Shown: positions 16,564-24,408 of the stretch, one piece after another | Layout: each line of letters starts with the position of its first letter | How positions within the stretch are numbered: the first letter of the stretch is position 1 | Source: an uncultured Collinsella sp. | Lineage (GTDB): Bacteria > Actinomycetota > Coriobacteriia > Coriobacteriales > Coriobacteriaceae | NCBI GenBank assembly: GCA_900768795.1 | Contig: CAAGEH010000008.1 | Location: 113,840 to 177,839 of the forward strand | Reading direction: 5' to 3' | DNA: 64,000 nucleotides | The notes under the pieces: generated by a model | Database searches by the model: none | Told to the model about the DNA's origin: nothing | The model's input: the letters and a program-made list of their open reading frames with translations, nothing else | Position numbers and translations under genes: made by a program

Positions 16564-16616
16564 AACGCCTGCTACTTGATGACAATGTCTACAAGTAGCA
16601 GGCGTTTTACTTTTCC
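16564..16616. terminator. Strong hairpin terminator, probably bidirectional
   Basis: AACGCCTGCTACTTG (16564-16578) and CAAGTAGCAGGCGTT (16592-16606) form a perfect 15-base stem with a 13-base loop. On the plus strand TTACTTTTCC follows. It separates the bactofilin-like gene from the convergent pilin remnant. A smaller CGTATTC/GAATACG hairpin lies at 16530-16550; 16426-16563 holds nothing else. Confidence 0.75.
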
Positions 16617-16659
16617 GCGAGAGCGCAGGATGTACGTCACTCACTATAACCTATAGCAG

Positions 16660-17118
16660 CTATGACCTTGAACGATCGAATGCGAGCCAGAGTCCCGCAA
16701 GTGTCACGAGAGCACCCGCGGAGCCGAGCGCAATTTCAATCGCACAAGTCGAATCGCCCGCACGCAGCTTGAACGATGTTGCAGGCTTGCCGCCGCCCCA
16801 TTCGATCCTAAAGCTAAAAGCTGAACCGGTTGATGAACCCGTCGACGTTGAGTCGGATGCAGAATCTTCCAAATCGGGGAACTTAGGCAGATTCTTGCCC
16901 TTGAGCTTCACGTGGAACGTGAACTCACGGTCGGGATCGGGATTGCCTTTGCCGGCATCGACAACGGTCTTCTCGATCTCAAGAGAACCTGCTTTAAGTT
17001 TATTAACGAATACGGGAAGGTCTCCGCCCACGACCTTTTGTTCAAACGAAAGCGTGCCGTCACCGTTATCGTTAACCTTCACGGCATAAACAAACGCCCG
17101 CTCGAAGATTTGTGGCAT
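16660..17118 (-). pseudogene. Truncated pilin/adhesin C-terminal remnant
   Basis: The 152-codon frame starts abruptly inside a domain (AFVYAVKVNDNGDGTLSFEQ). It continues as SLEIEKTVVDAGKGNPDPDR and EFTFHVKLKGKNL, which resembles the Spy0128-type isopeptide-linked pilin domains of Gram-positive surface proteins. It ends in a hydrophobic helix (IALGSAGALVTLAGLWLAFD) and RSRS, like a cell-wall anchor, but no LPXTG motif is seen. There is no signal peptide and no convincing ribosome site. I read it as the 3' end of a lost adhesin gene. Confidence 0.6.
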
Positions 17119-17195
17119 CCGCCATGGATTAAATTGACGACTCCAAGTGAGCGGTTGCCGTCTCGACTCAATTGAATTGTCCGCAATGCATTCTA

Positions 17196-17238
17196 TAAAA
17201 AGCCGCCCTACCAGGATTTGATTCCCAGCAGGGCGGCT
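17196..17238 (-). terminator. Rho-independent terminator of typA
   Basis: AGCCGCCCT (17201-17209) pairs with AGGGCGGCT (17230-17238). In the minus direction the stem is followed by TTTTTA. Confidence 0.85.
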
Positions 17239-17292
17239 CTACGCATTTGAACTAAGTGCTCAATCCATCGCGTGAAAGCAGGAGCTTTTCAC

Positions 17293-19131
17293 TTATTTGT
17301 TGACCTGACCGGCGCGGACGGCGGCCTTCTTGCGGTCGGTGGCGTTGAGCAGGCGCTTACGGAGGCGAATATTCTTGGGCGTGACCTCGACAAGCTCATC
17401 ATCAGCGATGTACTCAAGCGCCTCTTCCAGCGTGAACGTGCGAGGCGGAACAAGCTGAACGGAGATATCGGCAGTCGAGGAGCGTTGGTTGCCCAGATTC
17501 TTGGTGCGCGCAATGTTGACGACCATGTCGCCTGCCTTGCTGCGCTCGCCCACGATCATGCCCTCGTAGCACTCGGTACCCGGCTCGACGAACAGCTGAC
17601 CGCGCTCCTGGAGCGTACCCAAAGCATAGGCAACGGCCTTGTCGGTGGTCATCGAGATCATGGCGCCATTAGGACGGTTGCCGATCTCACCTGCATAGGG
17701 ACCGTACTCGAGGAAGGTGTGATAGAAGACGCCCTCACCATGGGTGACGTTCATGATGCGGTTCTTGAGACCCATGATGCCGCGGGTCGGAATCTTGAAC
17801 TCGAGATGCGTGACGATACCGCTTGCGTCCATGCTCGTCATGATGCCGCCGGCAGTGCCGAATACCTCGACGACCTTGCCCGAGTACTCATCGGGGCATT
17901 CGACGACAGCCTGCTCGACCGGCTCAAGCTTCTTGCCGTTCTCGTCCGTCTTGAAAAGGACGCGCGGACGACCGACCTGGAACTCAAAGCCCTCGCGGCG
18001 CATGGTCTCCATCAGAACGGAAAGATGCAGGATGCCGCGGCCGGAAACCTCGATACCGGACTTATCGGGCAGCTCCTCAATCTTCATGGTCACGTTGTTC
18101 TCGCGCTCGTTGAACAGACGCTCCTTGAGCTGACGGCCACCGACGATGTCGCCATCGCGACCGACAAGCGGGCTGGTGGAAGGCTCAAAGACGATGCTCA
18201 GGGTAGGCGGGTCGATCTCGATCGGCTCGAGCTCGACAGGGTTCTCGGGGTCGGTGTAGACGTCACCGATATCGGTGCCCTCGACGCCAACAACGGCGCC
18301 GATATCGCCAGCCTCGACCTCATCACACTCGGTGCGTCCAAGGTAGTCGAATGTATAGAGCTGTTTGACGTTGCAGGTCGAGCGGCTGCCGTCATTCTTA
18401 ACAACGAGAATCTGATCGCCGGCATGAATCGTGCCGGAATACACGCGACCGATGCCGATACGGCCGACGAAGTTCGAGTGGTCGATGGTGACGCACTGCA
18501 TGGCGAGCGGAGCGTCGGGGTCGACCTCAGGTGCGGGCATATCTTCGATGATCATGTCGAGCAGCGGATACATATCCATGTTGCCGTCATTGGGGTCGAG
18601 GCGCGCAAAGCCGTTCATAGCGCTTGCATACACCACGTGCTCCATAGCGAACTCAAGTTGGTCGTCGGAAGCGCCCAGATCGGCCATAAGGTCGAGGCAG
18701 TCGTTATAGGCCTTCTCAGGGTCGGCACCCGGACGGTCGATCTTGTTGATAACGATCATGATCGAAAGACCGGTGTCGATAGCGTGACGCAGTACGAAAC
18801 GCGTCTGAGGCATGGGGCCCTCAAAAGCATCGACGAGCAGCAGGGCACCGTCGGCCATACGCAGAACACGCTCGACCTCGCCGCCGAAGTCGGCGTGGCC
18901 CGGGGTGTCGATGACGTTGATCTTGACGTCCTTGTACTCAATCGAGATGTTCTTGGCGAGAATCGTGATGCCGCGCTCTCGCTCCTGATCGTTAGAGTCG
19001 AGCACGCGGTCCTCAACCTGCTGATTTGCACGGAATGCATCCGTGGCGCGCAGCAGCTTGTCGACCAACGTCGTCTTACCGTGGTCGACGTGGGCAATGA
19101 TTGCGATGTTCCTGAGTTTATCGACGCGCAT
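17293..19131 (-). CDS. typA: Translational GTPase TypA/BipA
   Basis: The 612-residue protein has G1 AHVDHGKTTL, the switch sequence ERERGITI, G3 DTPGHADFGG and G4 NKIDRPGA, followed by EF-G-like domains and the TypA C-terminal domain (GYDP-free form ending in NIRLRKRLLNATDRKKA). BipA binds 70S ribosomes and assists 50S assembly and growth under stress. ATG 19131 has AGGGGAA upstream. The length is standard. Confidence 0.96.
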   Translation of the reverse strand: MRVDKLRNIAIIAHVDHGKTTLVDKLLRATDAFRANQQVEDRVLDSNDQERERGITILAKNISIEYKDVKINVIDTPGHADFGGEVERVLRMADGALLLVDAFEGPMPQTRFVLRHAIDTGLSIMIVINKIDRPGADPEKAYNDCLDLMADLGASDDQLEFAMEHVVYASAMNGFARLDPNDGNMDMYPLLDMIIEDMPAPEVDPDAPLAMQCVTIDHSNFVGRIGIGRVYSGTIHAGDQILVVKNDGSRSTCNVKQLYTFDYLGRTECDEVEAGDIGAVVGVEGTDIGDVYTDPENPVELEPIEIDPPTLSIVFEPSTSPLVGRDGDIVGGRQLKERLFNERENNVTMKIEELPDKSGIEVSGRGILHLSVLMETMRREGFEFQVGRPRVLFKTDENGKKLEPVEQAVVECPDEYSGKVVEVFGTAGGIMTSMDASGIVTHLEFKIPTRGIMGLKNRIMNVTHGEGVFYHTFLEYGPYAGEIGNRPNGAMISMTTDKAVAYALGTLQERGQLFVEPGTECYEGMIVGERSKAGDMVVNIARTKNLGNQRSSTADISVQLVPPRTFTLEEALEYIADDELVEVTPKNIRLRKRLLNATDRKKAAVRAGQVNK

Positions 19132-19247
19132 GTAGTTCCCCTATTCTCAACTTCTATTTCCGCAGACACGCGTGTGCAGCCCGCTCGTCATCACGTTGAG
19201 CGGGAATTTATAACCTTTCACCGAAAACTAGTCTAGTTTAGCGATTT

Positions 19248-19697
19248 TTATATGAGAGGTGTTTCCTCGCCGGCAGGTTCGGGGTCGCTCCACATAAAAC
19301 CATCGCCCGAACCAGCACCTTCGTAGAGCACAAAGGCGGAAAAACCGCTATCGAGACCGTGCTCGTAAAAACTGACCAGCACGGCGTCGTGATAACCGTC
19401 GTCCATATCAACGCAGCCGTTATAGACGATGGCGTAGCGCTCGATCTTGCCCAAACCCTCATCGTGCATGCCCATAGCATGGTTCGATACGAATTTATAT
19501 GCACCCTCAAGACAGGCTTCTTCGCCATCGTCGGTAAAAGCCGCCTGATAGCGATGGGCATCGGCATCCTCAGCACAAACGACCACACCGGGATCTGTAC
19601 CCTGAGCAAGCGCATCGAGGTATTCGCCGATCACATCGCAGACCATTCCATCGAGTTCGGGCGAGACCGAACCGGCATCCTGTGCATTTTGAGCCAT
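19248..19697 (-). CDS. Hypothetical acidic cytoplasmic protein
   Basis: The 149-residue product is very acidic (for example ELDGMVCDVIGEYLDALAQG and CVDMDDGYHDAVLVSFYEHG) with no signal or membrane segment. I do not recognise the family. The ATG at 19697 has GGGGAGAG 4 bases upstream. It lies between a J-domain gene and typA on the same strand. A short inverted repeat AAACTA/TAGTTT (19225-19239) lies just after its stop. Confidence 0.65.
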   Translation of the reverse strand: MAQNAQDAGSVSPELDGMVCDVIGEYLDALAQGTDPGVVVCAEDADAHRYQAAFTDDGEEACLEGAYKFVSNHAMGMHDEGLGKIERYAIVYNGCVDMDDGYHDAVLVSFYEHGLDSGFSAFVLYEGAGSGDGFMWSDPEPAGEETPLI

Positions 19698-19723
19698 TGA
19701 ACTCTCCCCGACCAATGTTGACG

Positions 19724-20299
19724 TTACAGTTCGCGCGCTCGGCGGGAAATGTCCCGTGCGCGGTCCCGGGTGCGCACAAGCTCGCGCGCACGGCTATCGA
19801 GAACCTTAATCTGTCCTGATATCGTAACGATATCGACAATACCCCAAACGACAAGCGCCGAGGCGACGGACAGAATAAGCCCCCCAACTGTACCACGAAG
19901 AAACCTGCTGACCAGAAGAGCAACGAAGGCTACCGCAACCATGCTCACATAGCCGCCACGGCGCTCTTTGAGCGTAATCGTTTGGATCCCCAGCTGTATT
20001 CGGGCCGCCTCGGCGGCATTGGCGCGGATATCGGCCTCGTGGGCGATGTGTTCGGGAGAATCGACAGGTATCGATTGCGCCTGGTAGGATCGCCTTTGCT
20101 CGGCGGTCTTACCCATAAGCACGTCACGAGCTTGGTTAATCGACTTCATCTGGGATTCGGCGCGGCGGCGGAGCTTTTGATTCTCTCCAAATTTGTCGGG
20201 ATGCAGCATCTGCGCAAGCTCACGATGAGCGGCAATGATATCCGTCCGCGTCGCGCCCGGCTCAAGCCCGAGCAGTGTCAGCGCTTCCTCTTGCGTCAT
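19724..20299 (-). CDS. J-domain membrane protein
   Basis: The N-terminal 65 residues form a J domain: EALTLLGLEPGATRTDIIAA, then AQMLHPDKFGENQKL with the HPD motif that stimulates DnaK. A hydrophobic region follows (MVAVAFVALLVSRFL and GLILSVASALVVWGIVDIV), giving two membrane helices and a basic C-terminal tail. It is a membrane-bound DnaK co-chaperone of unknown client. The start lies a few bases after the BFN gene stop, so translation is probably coupled. Confidence 0.75.
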   Translation of the reverse strand: MTQEEALTLLGLEPGATRTDIIAAHRELAQMLHPDKFGENQKLRRRAESQMKSINQARDVLMGKTAEQRRSYQAQSIPVDSPEHIAHEADIRANAAEAARIQLGIQTITLKERRGGYVSMVAVAFVALLVSRFLRGTVGGLILSVASALVVWGIVDIVTISGQIKVLDSRARELVRTRDRARDISRRAREL

Positions 20300-20308
20300 A
20301 TGATGCAA

Positions 20309-20818
20309 CTAGAAATCGTCGGGGGAGAGCTGCTCGATAAACTTATCGAACCGCTCCACCTCATCGGTTTCGTTCTTCTCTTGAGGCAATGTGACGGTCC
20401 CCACGCGGTTCATGACCTCGTCCTCGACATACATCGGCGCATTTGCGCGCACGGCAAGCGCGATGGCGTCACTCGGACGGGAGTCGACCGCAACTTCGCG
20501 GCGAGCGCCATCGGCTTCCTGAGAAAACACGACGTTTGCGAAAAACAGGGGAGCGTCCACGCGGTTGATCTCGATACGCTCGAGCCGAGCTCCGAGTTTA
20601 TCTGCGATATCCATGGTAAGATCGTGCGTAAGCGGGCGTTTTTCCTTGCCGGATTCCATACCGCGGCTGATGCATGCCGCCTCAACCGAGCCGGTTTGAA
20701 TCGAGAGGGAACGCAGCGGAGCGTCGTCTTCATCGCTGCGCGAACGCTCACGCAACACGATGACCGAGGGTACCGGCCCCATCGACATGACAACAGTTTC
20801 AACATCCACGCGAATCAT
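20309..20818 (-). CDS. BFN-domain (DUF151) bifunctional nuclease family protein
   Basis: The 169-residue product has the DUF151 core. Key stretches are KRPLTHDLTMDIADKLGARL, then RIEINRVDAPLFFANVVF and AVDSRPSDAIALAVRANAPM. This family was named bifunctional nuclease in plants; bacterial members are mostly uncharacterised. A Glu-rich tail follows. ATG 20818 has GGGGAG 10 bases upstream. It probably forms an operon with the J-domain gene. Confidence 0.85.
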   Translation of the reverse strand: MIRVDVETVVMSMGPVPSVIVLRERSRSDEDDAPLRSLSIQTGSVEAACISRGMESGKEKRPLTHDLTMDIADKLGARLERIEINRVDAPLFFANVVFSQEADGARREVAVDSRPSDAIALAVRANAPMYVEDEVMNRVGTVTLPQEKNETDEVERFDKFIEQLSPDDF

Positions 20819-20932
20819 TGCGTATACACTCCCCGTGCCTTCCTTGATTGGCTAGTTACTATACCCAATTACCGTGAATTGTTCATTCGGCAATGAGGCG
20901 CTTTCGGGTTAGATACCCCATAGCGGCAACAG

Positions 20933-21107
20933 AAAGGCACCAACCGAAGTCGGTGCCTTGAATCGATCGTGGTGGAGGTTAGGGAGAGTCCGGGTTTCGT
21001 TTACACGAAACCCGCCCGCTTCGGCGCCTTTCGGCGCCTCGCGCGCTCCACTGGACGATGCTCACGCATCGCCACAGTTCCGCGCCCTTTCGGGTTCAAT
21101 CCCCTGC
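20933..21107 (-). repeat. tRNA-associated structured element (tRNA-Ala copy)
   Basis: Read on the minus strand, this starts with GGGGATTGAACCCGAAAGG (close to the complement of the tRNA T-arm). It passes a GC-rich core at 21049-21015 (GGAGCGCGC, AGGCGCC, GAAA, GGCGCCG, AAGCGGG) and a perfect hairpin (CGGGTTTCGT/ACGAAACCCG, 20991-21014). It ends with a second copy of the tRNA-Ala 3' tail and terminator. Positions 20933-20984 are identical to 21119-21170 (52 bases, 186 apart). No coding frame fits. The rest of 20819-20932 shows nothing clear. Confidence 0.75.
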
Positions 21108-21115
21108 AACGATAA

Positions 21116-21145
21116 CAAAAAGGCACCAACCGAAGTCGGTGCCTT
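21116..21145 (-). terminator. Terminator of the tRNA-Ile/tRNA-Ala unit
   Basis: AAGGCACC and GGTGCCTT pair and are followed by TTTT in the minus direction. An identical hairpin recurs at 20934-20959. Confidence 0.8.
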
Positions 21146-21155
21146 GAATCGATCG

Positions 21156-21231
21156 TGGTGGAGGTTAGGGGGATCGAACCCCTGACCTCAGGCTTGCAAA
21201 GCCCGCGCTCTCCCAGCTGAGCTAAACCCCC
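21156..21231 (-). tRNA. tRNA-Ala (anticodon TGC)
   Basis: On the minus strand the acceptor GGGGGTT pairs with AACCTCC, the D arm is TAGCTCAGCTGGGAGAGC, and loop TTTGCAA gives anticodon TGC. The T-arm is GGGGTTCGATCCCC and CCA is encoded. It follows tRNA-Ile, as often seen in rRNA spacers, but no rRNA is near. Confidence 0.95.
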
Positions 21232-21240
21232 ACGGGAATT

Positions 21241-21285
21241 AATAAACACCCCAGCGGCGACTCGGCTCTCGCTGGGGTGTTTATT
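21241..21285 (-). terminator. Hairpin between tRNA-Ile and tRNA-Ala
   Basis: AATAAACACCCCAGC and GCTGGGGTGTTTATT form a perfect 15-base stem. It could terminate part of the transcript or serve as an RNase processing stem between the two tRNAs. Confidence 0.65.
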
Positions 21286-21298
21286 GCGAAAGAAAAGG

Positions 21299-21375
21299 TG
21301 GTGGACCTGACAAGATTCGAACTTGTGACCTCCCGGTTATCAGCCGGACGCTCTAACCAACTGAGCTACAGGTCC
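21299..21375 (-). tRNA. tRNA-Ile (anticodon GAT)
   Basis: On the minus strand the acceptor GGACCTG pairs with CAGGTCC. The stem CCGG/CCGG region holds loop CTGATAA with GAT. T-arm AAGTTCGAATCTT and encoded CCA are present. The length is 77. Confidence 0.95.
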
Positions 21376-21389
21376 ATCGCGCAAGAGCT

Positions 21390-21419
21390 ATATTAGCCTA
21401 GACCGAAAAGCAGAGTCAA
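21390..21419 (-). promoter_or_regulatory. Promoter of tRNA-Ile/tRNA-Ala
   Basis: TTGACT (21419-21414) and TAATAT (21395-21390) are 18 bases apart, ending 14 bases before the tRNA-Ile start. Confidence 0.65.
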
Positions 21420-21499
21420 CAACTATTTTAAGAAATTTGTAAACTCCGATTTTGCTACCGGTTTTGCAGGCGTTATTCGTTGTGCTCCATCGCGCATTC

Positions 21500-21535
21500 A
21501 AAAGCGGGACCGCCGCTCTTATGAGCAGCAGTCCC
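21500..21535 (-). terminator. Rho-independent terminator of gyrA
   Basis: GGGACCGCCGCTC (21506-21518) pairs with GAGCAGCAGTCCC (21523-21535) with two mismatches. CTTTTG follows in the minus direction. Confidence 0.8.
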
Positions 21536-21607
21536 GTCAAATAACGAGGTACTCAGCCGTCTATCTTCTGCATGGCCTGAGGTTTATCTGTCGTATTCAC
21601 TCAACAT

Positions 21608-24391
21608 CTATTCATCGAGCAAATCTTCGAGTCCCTCGTCTTCGCTTCCGATATCGACGTGGTCGGACCCATTCGATACGTCTTGAGCATCGGTGCCCGC
21701 AGACTCAGAAGCTTCTCCGTCCTTATCTTCATCGCCCTCTGGCGCCTTAGCCTTCTTCTTGGCGCTCGTCATGCGGGCGACGGCGCAGACGCGATCGCCG
21801 TCGGCAACCGTCATCATCTTGACGCCCTGCGTGGCGCGGCCAGTCTGACTGATCTCATCGGTCTTGACGCGAATAACCGTGGCGCCCTCGGTGATGATAA
21901 AGAGCTCATGCTGCGGACCGATTGTCTTCATGGCCGCGAGCTTGCCCTTGCGGTCCGTCATCTGGATCGTGTAGACGCCCTGTCCGCCACGGTTCTGCTC
22001 AGGATAATCGGCCACAGGCGTGCGTTTACCAAAGCCGCGTTCGGTGATTACGAACAGGTCGCCACGACCGGTGCTGATCTCCATACCGAGCACCTTGGCA
22101 TCGTCCTTCATGGAGATACCGCGCACACCGCTTGTGTCGCGGCCGGTTGCACGCACGCACTCTTCGGCAAACATGATTGCCTTGCCGGCGGTCGTCGCCA
22201 AGATGACTTTGCCGCCCTCGCGCACGCGGCGGACGCTGAGCAGCTGGTCCCCATCTTTAAGGCTGATGGCGATGATACCGTCGCGTCGGCTACGGTTGTA
22301 AGCACTCATAACGGTCTTCTTGACCATGCCGTTAGCGGTGGCGAACATCAGGTACTCGTCGTCGGGGAACTCACGGCAGCTGATAACGCTGGCGATCTTC
22401 TCACCGTCCTCGAACGGCAGTAGATTGACGATCGCCGTGCCGCGCGCCTGACGCGTGCCGACGGGCAGTTCATGGACCTTGAGTCGGTATACCTTGCCGC
22501 GCGTGGAGAAGAACAGTACGTATTCATGCGTCGATGCGATAAACATCTCATCGATGACGTCGTCCTCTTTGAGGTTGACGCCCGTCACGCCCTTGCCGCC
22601 GCGCTTCTGGGCGCGGTAGGCGGCAACCGGGATACGCTTGACGTAGCCCGTATGGGTAATGGTAACGACCATATCCTCATCCGCGATAAGGTCCTCGACG
22701 TTAAGGTCCTTCTCGGCATGGCTGATTTCGGTACGGCGTTTGTCGCCGAATTTTCGTGCGATTTCGCGCATCTCGTCCTTGATCACACCGAGGATCTTCT
22801 CCTCATGCGCAAGCAGGTCCTCGTAGTAGGCGATGGCACGACGCAGCCCATCGAGCTCTTCCTGAATCTTCTCGCGCTCGAGACCGGTCAGGCGGCGCAG
22901 TTTCATCTCGAGAATGGCCGTGGTCTGCTCCGGGGAGAAGCCGAAACGCTCAATCAGGCGAGCGGATGCCTCGGCATCGGTCTGGGATGAGCGGATGATG
23001 CTGATGACTTCGTCGATATGGTCGAGCGCCAACAGATAGCCCTCGAGAATATGAGCGCGCGCCTGCGCCTTCTTGAGATCGAAACGCGTGCGGCGGGTGA
23101 CTACATCGACCTGGTGGTCAATGTAGTACTTGAGCATCTCGTGCAGCGACAGACATTTGGGAACGCCGTTGACGAGTGCCAGATTGTTGGCACCGAACGT
23201 CGTTTGAAGCGAGGTGTACTTATACAGGTTGTTGAGCACTACCTGTGGGATAACGCCCTTCTTGAGCTCGATGACGAGACGAATGCCCTTTTGATTCGAC
23301 TCATCGCGCATGTCGGAAATGCCCTCGACGCGCTTCTCATTAACCAGCTGAGCGATCTTTTCCTGCAACGTGCCCTTGTTGACCATGTAGGGAATCTCGG
23401 TGAAGACCAGACGGTTGCGGCCGGTCTTGGTCGACTCCACATGCGCTTTGGCACGGACGGTGATGGAGCCGCGTCCGGTCTCATACGCCTGTCTGATGCC
23501 ATCGGTGCCCATGATGATGGCGCCCGTCGGAAAGTCGGGGCCGGGCATGATCTGCATGAGCTCGTCCACCGTCGCATCGGGATGGTCGATCTGATAGCAC
23601 GTGGCCTCTACGGCCTCGTTTAGATTATGCGGGGCAATATTCGTGGCCATACCGACAGCGATGCCCTGAGAACCGTTAACAAGCAGGTTCGGGAAACGTG
23701 CCGGCAAGACCTGGGGCTCCGCCAGTGACTCGTCGTAGTTGGGCTGCCAATCGACCGTATCCTTCTGCAGGTCGCGCAGCAGTTCCATGGCGGGCTTGGC
23801 AAGACGGCTCTCGGGGTAACGCATGGCTGCGGCGCCGTCGCCGTCGATGTTGCCGAAGTTGCCGTGGCCGTCGATCAGGGGCACACGCATGGAGAACCAC
23901 TGCGCTTGACGGACCATGGTCTCGTACACCGCGCTATCGCCATGCGGGTGGTACTTGCCGATAACTTCGCCGACCGTCCATGCGGACTTTTTGTGCGGCC
24001 GGTTGGGATAGATGCCGCTTTCGTTCATCGCATAGAGAATACGGCGATGAACGGGCTTCAATCCGTCGCGCACGTCAGGCAGGGCGCGGGCGGTGATGAC
24101 CGACATCGAGTACTCGATGAAGGACTGCTTCATCTCATGGCCGAACTCCGAAATCTGGAGCTGACCGCCGTTGATATCCTCACCGGCGGAAGTACCGCGT
24201 TCGACGGCACCGAAACTCTCCTCGAGCTCCCCGTCATCATCGGAATCTTCATCATCGTCGGCATCCGGGTTGTATGCGTCCGTCGACTCATCGTCGGCCT
24301 CAGCGCGTGCAAGCAAGCGCTTGAGATCTTCCGGCATCGCATCGCCCGGAGGTGTGACGCTGTTGTCGTTGTTGTTGGTATCGTCTGCCAT
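21608..24391 (-). CDS. gyrA: DNA gyrase subunit A
   Basis: GyrA is the DNA-cutting subunit of gyrase. The 927-residue product has DGLKPVHRRILYAMNESG, the quinolone region HPHGDSAVYETMV (wild-type Ser and acidic Glu at the two usual resistance positions), and the active-site Tyr in AAAMRYPESRLAKPA. The C-terminal DNA-wrapping beta-pinwheel carries the GyrA box QKRGGKGV. The first 70 and last 60 residues are acidic and low in complexity, making it longer than usual (about 820-880). It starts 17 bases after gyrB. Confidence 0.97.
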   Translation of the reverse strand: MADDTNNNDNSVTPPGDAMPEDLKRLLARAEADDESTDAYNPDADDDEDSDDDGELEESFGAVERGTSAGEDINGGQLQISEFGHEMKQSFIEYSMSVITARALPDVRDGLKPVHRRILYAMNESGIYPNRPHKKSAWTVGEVIGKYHPHGDSAVYETMVRQAQWFSMRVPLIDGHGNFGNIDGDGAAAMRYPESRLAKPAMELLRDLQKDTVDWQPNYDESLAEPQVLPARFPNLLVNGSQGIAVGMATNIAPHNLNEAVEATCYQIDHPDATVDELMQIMPGPDFPTGAIIMGTDGIRQAYETGRGSITVRAKAHVESTKTGRNRLVFTEIPYMVNKGTLQEKIAQLVNEKRVEGISDMRDESNQKGIRLVIELKKGVIPQVVLNNLYKYTSLQTTFGANNLALVNGVPKCLSLHEMLKYYIDHQVDVVTRRTRFDLKKAQARAHILEGYLLALDHIDEVISIIRSSQTDAEASARLIERFGFSPEQTTAILEMKLRRLTGLEREKIQEELDGLRRAIAYYEDLLAHEEKILGVIKDEMREIARKFGDKRRTEISHAEKDLNVEDLIADEDMVVTITHTGYVKRIPVAAYRAQKRGGKGVTGVNLKEDDVIDEMFIASTHEYVLFFSTRGKVYRLKVHELPVGTRQARGTAIVNLLPFEDGEKIASVISCREFPDDEYLMFATANGMVKKTVMSAYNRSRRDGIIAISLKDGDQLLSVRRVREGGKVILATTAGKAIMFAEECVRATGRDTSGVRGISMKDDAKVLGMEISTGRGDLFVITERGFGKRTPVADYPEQNRGGQGVYTIQMTDRKGKLAAMKTIGPQHELFIITEGATVIRVKTDEISQTGRATQGVKMMTVADGDRVCAVARMTSAKKKAKAPEGDEDKDGEASESAGTDAQDVSNGSDHVDIGSEDEGLEDLLDE

Positions 24392-24408
24392 CTAGTCCTC
24401 CTCTCTCG

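Noticed and set aside
17272..19236. 654-codon open frame antisense to typA
   Set aside because: Same reason: a shadow of a long, highly conserved, GC-rich gene, with no ribosome site or recognisable domains.
20933..21170. CRISPR array
   Set aside because: Only two copies of the repeat, containing a tRNA tail and terminator; no spacers of regular size and no cas genes.
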